Below are positions 58,307-64,000 of a DNA stretch of 64,000 nt, in pieces. The stretch is from Acanthopleura granulata (lineage: Eukaryota; Mollusca; Polyplacophora; Chitonida; Chitonidae): contig JABBOT010000004.1 of assembly GCA_016165875.1 (NCBI GenBank), forward strand, positions 32,971,140 to 33,035,139, read 5' to 3'. Below the pieces are notes generated by a model. It saw only the letters and a program-made list of their open reading frames with translations. It searched no databases and was not told the origin of the DNA. Position 1 is the stretch's first letter. Every line of letters starts with the position of its first letter. The position numbers and the translations under genes were made by a program.

Positions 58307-59826
58307 CCAAATCTGGTTGAACCTCAAAGCTGTCTTTCATTGTTAATCATTAATTTAACATCTATTTTAATAGCTACACAAATTGTGGCAGGATCAAGAT
58401 TGCTAGAGTGCTTGGACTTAAATCCAACTTAGTCTTTACTTGTGGTATTAATTTATTCCTGGGTTGAAATTTGAAAGCTTGTGACAAAAGCTGAGGAAAA
58501 AAAAGTTCTAAAATAAACCATAAATAAAACAAAAACTTTATTGGCTAAATATGTTCAGTGATTGTGGTGGCAGTTTCCAGGAGAAAAATAGAAAATCTTA
58601 TCAAAGTAAAAGGTTGCTTGCCTTTTCAGTTGCTGTCACACGTTAGGTGCGAGTTCAAACTCGGTCTTGTACAGGGAATTACTGGGTTCCCAGCTCACAA
58701 TGCGAGTGGGGCTTGATGACAATAAGTGGAACACAAGTTTACCCTATATTTGTTTAAATATTTCTTTTGTATTTCATTCGGTTTTCATTTTAGTTCAGCT
58801 AGTATATTCTGTCAATGGTTATAAATGTGTGTTCATGGAGGGCCTCGGGGAAGATCAATAATATATTCACTGACTCAGAAAATAAAAACATTATTGTACA
58901 ATGCTCCCATTGAAGAAGACTTATCATCCACTTATATGGTGTGCAGATGTTTTTGTCACTTGGGAAACTTTCGTGAGCAGCGGTGGTTAACTGATTTTCT
59001 CCACCATGCAGTAAACTGGCCAGCGTTGTACGAGTGAAAAATTCCCTAGTGCAGTTCGGTGTTAAATCTGTCAATCTTGTACAGTGGCGTAAGGAAGAAA
59101 ACCAGAGAAATTATTAGTGTGATAAACACCTATCAGAAATGTAAAATCCTTGCACAGATCAAAGCTTAGGTTTATGTAATTTGTACACAATACTGATACA
59201 AGTTTTGTTCAACTCAACAGAAATGTAACACATTTTGCTAAAATAAAAGACAGGGCTAGCCTAGTATGTATTGCAGCCAGCTGCAACTAGTCTGTTGCAG
59301 TTGGTGTCTTGAGTTCATTCTCTTATAATCCAAGGTTCAAAGTCTATTCCATTTGGTCCGACCAGCATTCTTTTGTTCTAAACAGTTGTCTTTCATTCAG
59401 ACTAAATATGATGGTCTTTTTCTGTGGGTCCCTGGGTCAGGTCTGCTCAAATCTTGAAAGTAATTGAAGAAAACTGTGGGTACCATTGATTATGGTATTG
59501 GATTAAGTTTGAAAATCAGCAGAGTTCATACATTAGCTTTGCAGATTTAATAAATTCCATGATTCTCACCAGGCTTCTTTTTTTTTTGTGCAATAAATAC
59601 TCTAAATTTTGTTCAATATTTATGAATTATTTTGTGTAGGTTTATTTCCATCAACATTAGGTCATGTTTGAAAACAAGCTGAATAAATGCATAAGCTTTG
59701 CATATTTAACAGTTTCCTTGACTGATTGGCCCCATGGTCAGGTTTTCTGTAATTTGCTCAAATGTTAAATTATAGCAGAATCATAAAGACTTACATGTCA
59801 CAGAGTATTTGAGATGCTTTTGGTAT

Positions 59827-59963
59827 GAGCTACTGATAGCCCCTGATTTGTAAGTCTGTTCATTGCAGGATAAAGAACAAGGCTCCTGAGCTACTGACAG
59901 CCCAAGGGTGCCTCATGCCAGGATAAAGAACAAGGCTTCAGCAATGAGCTACTTACTGATAGC
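59827..59963. repeat. Local imperfect tandem repeats
   Basis: GAGCTACTGATAGCC occurs three times with small changes (59827, 59888, 59945), and CAGGATAAAGAACAAGGCT twice (about 59866 and 59929), spaced about 60 bases. Confidence 0.85.
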
Positions 59964-60309
59964 CACTGGATGTAAATTCTGCTGACAAGTAATTTAATAT
60001 AAACCAAGAAAAATGTTATTTTCTGATGTAGTCATCTTTTCTTTTCAGATCAATCTAGTCTAAGTGAGAAGAAATTGATTATCACTAGTTTATACCTCAA
60101 TCAGAAAAAAAAGTTTGTTTTTTTTTTTTTTTTTTAAAACTATTTTTATTGCACAGAAACCTGTCACATGGGTGTGTATATTCAGTCTCTTACATCCTAT
60201 GCTCTATGTGTCCTACAACAAAACTATGGACAAAACGAGATACAACTGGGCAGTATTGCAAGATTTATTGCCTGAACTAATTTTACAACAGAAATCGTTT
60301 CTCATACGA

Positions 60310-60480
60310 TAGCAATTAGTTTTCTGCATGGAGGAAACCCGAGCTAGTGCCCATGTTAAACCACCGACCTTTGACAAGTTACTGATGAACTTTCCCACAT
60401 GAAGCACAGATAATAATATAGAGTATAATCCACACTGGAGCAAGAAGGGTGGCCTTCAATGAACGTTACGATCACTAGAT
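60310..60480 (-). mobile_element. SINE fragment, family B
   Basis: On the - strand it reads CATGTGGGAAAGTTCATCAG, then TAACTTGTCAAAGGTCGGTG, GTTTAACATGGGCACTAGCT and CGGGTTTCCTCCATGC. These blocks match the copies at 4186-4330 and 42322-42400. The standard tail is absent beyond about 60320. Confidence 0.6.
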
Positions 60481-60999
60481 GCAACCGGCAGCCAACGAAT
60501 TTGCCTTAATACGAGCAGTTGGGCATGTATAAATCGGCTGAAACTTCCATGCCCATGATTCTGGATTGATGCTTAAGTAATAAAGCCTGTTTGACTGCTC
60601 CAACAGTTTATCTTCTCATCAGGGTATTGTAGTGCTTACAGTAAATCACTTGTTACAATGCTATCCCACGATTTTATGTCCGTGAATGGAGGTTCATGTT
60701 TCAAATCCTTGTCTCCAATATTCCAAGCATCACACCCTCAGTGGAATGTCCAGAAGTAACTTTACAGCATACAGAAACCATGCTGACTGGCCAGCGGAGG
60801 AAAGCACTCTGGAGCAAGGCCCAAGCATTGGTCATATATGAATATAAAATCTGCCTTGCCTAAAATTCAGTTTGGGCCAGGCATAACCTTGACTTGCCTT
60901 CTCTCACACCAGCCAAACAGTGACAATTTTGTATCCCTTGAAGAACTTAAAAACACTTGTGCCTGATGATTAGAAACCTTAATTCATCCACCATGACAT

Positions 61000-61140
61000 C
61001 TCCAATCTTCAAGTTTAGTGTCAACGGAAATGAGAGCTAGCCTTAACTGGCTAATCCAAACAGAACAGCAAAGCGAATGCGATACCTTATCCTCCCCACC
61101 CATGGCGATTCAATCCCAGGCTGACTAGACTATTGCTCTC
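61000..61140 (-). mobile_element. Possible tRNA-like SINE head
   Basis: On the - strand GGGATTGAATCGCC resembles a B box and GGATAAGGTATCGCATTCGC follows it. A-box placement is unclear, so this is tentative. Confidence 0.3.
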
Positions 61141-61387
61141 TTGCACTGCACAAGTAATATGTTATCAGTTTGCCCACATAACGTCATCGTAAATGCAGGA
61201 ATTAACAGACTACATAGCTTTGGCCCGAATTGCTTTTGGCGAGAAAAGTTCCTCCTTCCTTTGACCAAAGAAAAGTGTCTTCACCAAGTCCTTTCATTAT
61301 CAGAATTATTGCACAACATTAGAAACTTCACCCAACATCTTCCCAGGGAGGAATCAACAGAACACAAAGTATTTTAGCAACAATATT

Positions 61388-61393
61388 TTTATT
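61388..61393 (-). terminator. Candidate filamin polyadenylation signal
   Basis: AATAAA on the - strand, about 1.27 kb past the stop codon. Confidence 0.4.
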
Positions 61394-62661
61394 ATCCTGG
61401 CAGTGGTATATATAGAGCCAAGTCAAAAGATTAAAAATTTTGAGAAAAAAAAAAACAAAAACAAAAAAACATTTAATTCCAAGCTACTCATTCTTTGTTC
61501 TGACCCTTGAGCATTCACACACTGCTGTGCCCCAGTACAGGCATCTCCCAAGGCCTTTGTATGGGATTCTGGGGCAGCACACCTACTTATCAGCTTATGG
61601 GCTACATGTCAGCAAGATTTTCACTGCATAATCAACATTTGTTTCATTATTACTTCAAGCTTAGGAATCAACTGACAAATTATGTCTTCAGGTATTCAAC
61701 CAATCACATTCCAGCAACCCATTTTCCACACTGGTTTTATGCAAATGGATGATTATGCTTCCATACCAAGTAGCAAACTAATCAAGAGAAACAAGTCCAC
61801 AAGAAAAAAAAGGGGAGTGTAACAGATCAGTTCTATGCTAGCTATAAAAATACAAAAAACGATAACCATAGCAAAACTGAGATTATGATGTGTAAAAGAC
61901 ATGACAATATAACAGGGTAACAAGAAAATGACATCTATAAAGGCCACTATTGTTTTCAATTACTCCAGTATGATTTATATCACACATTATTTTTTCATGT
62001 GTTTACTTCACATTAACATAAATAAGTACACAGCCACAAAATTAGGTAGGAGTAATTTCTACAGACAACCGATTTATGTCTTTCATAAAAATGCTAATAT
62101 TTCCATAAACCATGATGTTGATGTTTAAAATTTTGAACATTAGGTGGTACCAGATACTTTGGCTTGTCTTAAATCTGAAGCAAAAATTGCAGAAGGCAGT
62201 GGGCTTAGAAAACCAAGTCTGGGCTATATATCAAACATGTGCATAGTAATGTCCCGTTCCCATACCACACCCATAGCTGTTTTACAAAGCGTAGTGTTAT
62301 AAACATTAGTGATTCATTCATACTTTTTTTTTTCATTTTTGTTCCATTTTGTAGTTTTTCTTGCACTTTGTTGCTTACTTTAGTTAACTTAGACTGGCAT
62401 AATATATAACATTTTTCTCCCTGTACAGTCTAACCATGTCACAGAATCCACGATATTACTACAGCTAGCCAACGAAAATTCCCAACACGCGGGGCATTTC
62501 CTATCCTGTTTTGTTCCAACACCTTAAAACTGTTTGGGAGGTTGTAATCACAGATGTTTCTTTCATTTTAACCTCTTTACCCTCTGTTTTTGTATTGGTA
62601 CTCTCTGCGAGCTGTGTTGATCTGGGGTTCGTTGCTGGCAAGCTCCGGCTTTTGTTGATTC
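61388..62661 (-). other. FLN: Candidate filamin 3' untranslated region
   Basis: Downstream of the filamin stop on the - strand there is no further coding homology. The first good polyadenylation hexamer is at 61388-61393 (AATAAA on the - strand). A second AATAAA at 60145-60150, followed by an A tract, would give a longer transcript. Confidence 0.45.
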
Positions 62662-62849
62662 CTACTTGCAGTCCACAGCGAAGGGACTGCCTGGAATCTG
62701 CTCATCTCCCCACTTCACAATCAACATGTACGTGCCGGGCTCCTTCACCATGTAGTTCACACTATACGTGGAGTGGGCAGTTTTCTTCACAATAAGCTCC
62801 TCCCCAGGACCCTTCGGCCCCCAAATGCCAACAAATAAGATATTGTTAC
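62662..62849 (-). CDS. FLN: Filamin last coding exon (C-terminal Ig-like repeat)
   Basis: The - strand acceptor TTTCAG precedes 62849. The exon encodes NNILFVGIWGPKGPGEELIV and KKTAHSTYSVNYMVKEPGTY, then MLIVKWGDEQIPGSPFAVDC, K and a TAG stop at 62664-62662. The YSVNYMVKEPGTY...VKWGDExIPGSPF pattern is the second half of a filamin repeat. As the last repeat it corresponds to vertebrate repeat 24, which mediates dimerisation and binds membrane receptors. Filamin crosslinks actin. It joins in phase to the exon at 63188-63385 through KAG-NN type sequence (AQAG-NN). Confidence 0.96.
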
Positions 62850-63120
62850 CTGAAATGCAACATACAAAAAATATTGAAAGTGACTTACATATCGACTGCA
62901 GTAGTTCACGGAAGTCTTGAAATCATCTGTAAAATGATGATTTTGATACTTCCATGGGGGAATGGTTTCTATGAGAAATGGTGAGTAGGTCACGATATCT
63001 CAAGATTATCAGAATAGCAGAATTTGGCAACCACTGACTCGTTTTCCATACAAGTTATTCTATGTTCTTAATATTTAGATCATCCTTCCTATCACACTTC
63101 AGATATGTAAAGAGACAAGG

Positions 63121-63142
63121 ATATATATATATATATATATAT
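63121..63142. repeat. (AT)n microsatellite
   Basis: Eleven uninterrupted AT units in the last filamin intron. Confidence 0.95.
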
Positions 63143-63187
63143 TTGCTGGCAGTACTAAGGTCTATAGCACAAGGTCAGTTCCCATAC

Positions 63188-63385
63188 CTGCTTGTGCAGT
63201 TTCAACAGTGAAGCCCGAGGTCTTATTTCTGTAGGCTTTCTGCAGACCTGCTCCAGAGGCTACCACCTTGCTGGCATCAGAGTCGAACTTCTGAATGCCC
63301 TTGAACTTTGTCATTGTGCTGGTTTTGGTGACAGTCTCCACAATAACAGATGACTGTTCATGAAGGCCTGATGAACGCCCAGGGC
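63188..63385 (-). CDS. FLN: Filamin penultimate exon (hinge 2 and start of last repeat)
   Basis: Acceptor TTGTAG on the - strand precedes 63385, and donor GTATGG follows 63188. Encodes PGRSSGLHEQSSVIVETVTK, STMTKFKGIQKFDSDASKVV and ASGAGLQKAYRNKTSGFTVE, ending TAQAG. LHExSxVxVETVTK is the hinge region before the last filamin repeat, and SDASKVVxxGxGLxxAY opens that repeat. The exon is 198 bases and keeps phase with the last exon. Earlier filamin exons lie beyond the right edge. Confidence 0.95.
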
Positions 63386-64000
63386 CTACAATACACAAGA
63401 ATTTAGCGAAAGTAAGTAGGGAAATACCTATTTCAGGATTCTTCATAGTAACGTAATTCTATTGTATGGACATTTCTTCAACATTTAGCTCAACTCAGAC
63501 AAGATTGAAAGCAAGTGTGATACGGCCTCAATGAAGATCAACTGTTTGTTGACTGACTTTATCAACCCTCTGTAAATAAAGGGTATCAATGAATGAATCA
63601 ACCCCTGAGTTACATCACTGCATATTTACGCCATTAAATTTTGGTGAAATTCCAGATGTGAAGGTGCCATTTTTGTTTGTGATCAGATTTTAACGTGCTG
63701 TTAACGGGAGCTTAAATTTCACCAATTAATATACCAAATGTTAAGTCTTGTGAGCCAGACTGTATCTTCCACCCATAGGACTCCTTCCCTAACACGACAA
63801 CAAGGCATGAACCTGGCTGCTAAGACTTACAACAAACAATCGCTGATGTAATTAGGTTTAATGGCTATTATGCATGCATTGTTCTTGTAAAACTTAACAG
63901 CCATATCTCACTTGAAATAATTTTTAATTCAACACTTTAAAAGTGATCAATAGTCCCTATTCCTTGCAAAGACAATCACCTTAAGTGCTATAGGACAGCA
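63386..64000 (-). other. Filamin intron (partial)
   Basis: No further filamin exon is recognised up to the window end, so this is taken to be intron of the - strand gene. Confidence 0.55.

Larger units (their letters stand above)
55475..58325 (+). other. SRPK: SRPK 3' untranslated region
   Basis: After the TGA the sequence has no long frame. Candidate end of the transcript is shortly after the AATAAA at 58301-58306. Long 3' UTRs are usual for SRPK2-type genes. It contains a two-copy 75-bp tandem duplication (56589-56738). The exact cleavage site and any earlier polyadenylation are not determined. Confidence 0.6.
58326..61387. other. Intergenic region between convergent SRPK and filamin
   Basis: No gene recognised. 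Holds possible SINE fragments (58610-58700 with B-box-like GAGTTCAAACTC; 60310-60480; 61000-61140), a cluster of local duplications (59827-59963) and a long T tract (60115-60135). Confidence 0.6.

Noticed and set aside
62511..62795. 94-codon frame on the + strand
   Set aside because: Antisense to the last filamin exon and its 3' UTR.

Overview
This is a eukaryotic, animal nuclear DNA window. Genes are split by GT-AG introns, the sequence is AT-rich, simple repeats are common, and there are many short relics of transposable elements. The proteins are ordinary animal proteins. The SINE types and general texture suggest a marine lophotrochozoan, most likely a mollusc or close relative; that placement is inference from sequence style, not a search result.

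Two real protein-coding genes can be supported. The main one, on the + strand, is a complete SR-protein kinase (SRPK1/SRPK2 family). Fifteen coding exons run from the ATG at 9123 to the TGA at 55474. All exon phases join without conflict, giving 2139 coding bases and a 712-residue protein. A short promoter-like stretch with ZNF143-like and NRF1-like sites lies just upstream. Exon 2 is followed by a 30.8 kb intron (9316-40120), and a 3' UTR of about 2.8 kb ends near an AATAAA at 58301. The protein has a short basic N-terminus, an acidic EEEILGSDDDEQ segment, an N-terminal kinase lobe, a spacer of about 290 residues rich in Lys, then Pro/Thr, then Glu/Asn, and a C-terminal kinase lobe. SRPKs phosphorylate Arg-Ser repeats of SR splicing factors.

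The second gene, converging from the - strand at the right edge, is filamin. Only its last two coding exons are visible (63385-63188 and 62849-62662). They encode the hinge and the final immunoglobulin-like repeat used for dimerisation. The rest lies beyond the window.

Layout: 1-1140 is a decayed Tc1/mariner transposase. 1141-9040 is intergenic, with a LINE fragment, a SINE fragment and a fold-back element at 8384-8622 flanked by a 12-bp direct repeat. 9040-58325 is the SRPK gene; its large intron contains SINEs, MITE-like pieces and a decayed hAT transposase (29319-31527). 58326-61387 is the intergenic space between convergent genes, with SINE fragments and local duplications. 61388-64000 is the filamin 3' end. 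Introns of SRPK not listed separately hold no recognised gene.

Points most worth following up: a possible alternative first coding exon for SRPK at 20486-20607 with the correct splice phase; a second in-frame start joined directly to exon 3; a tandem acceptor at exon 2; the fold-back element carrying hammerhead-like boxes; and two SINE families that share one tail module.
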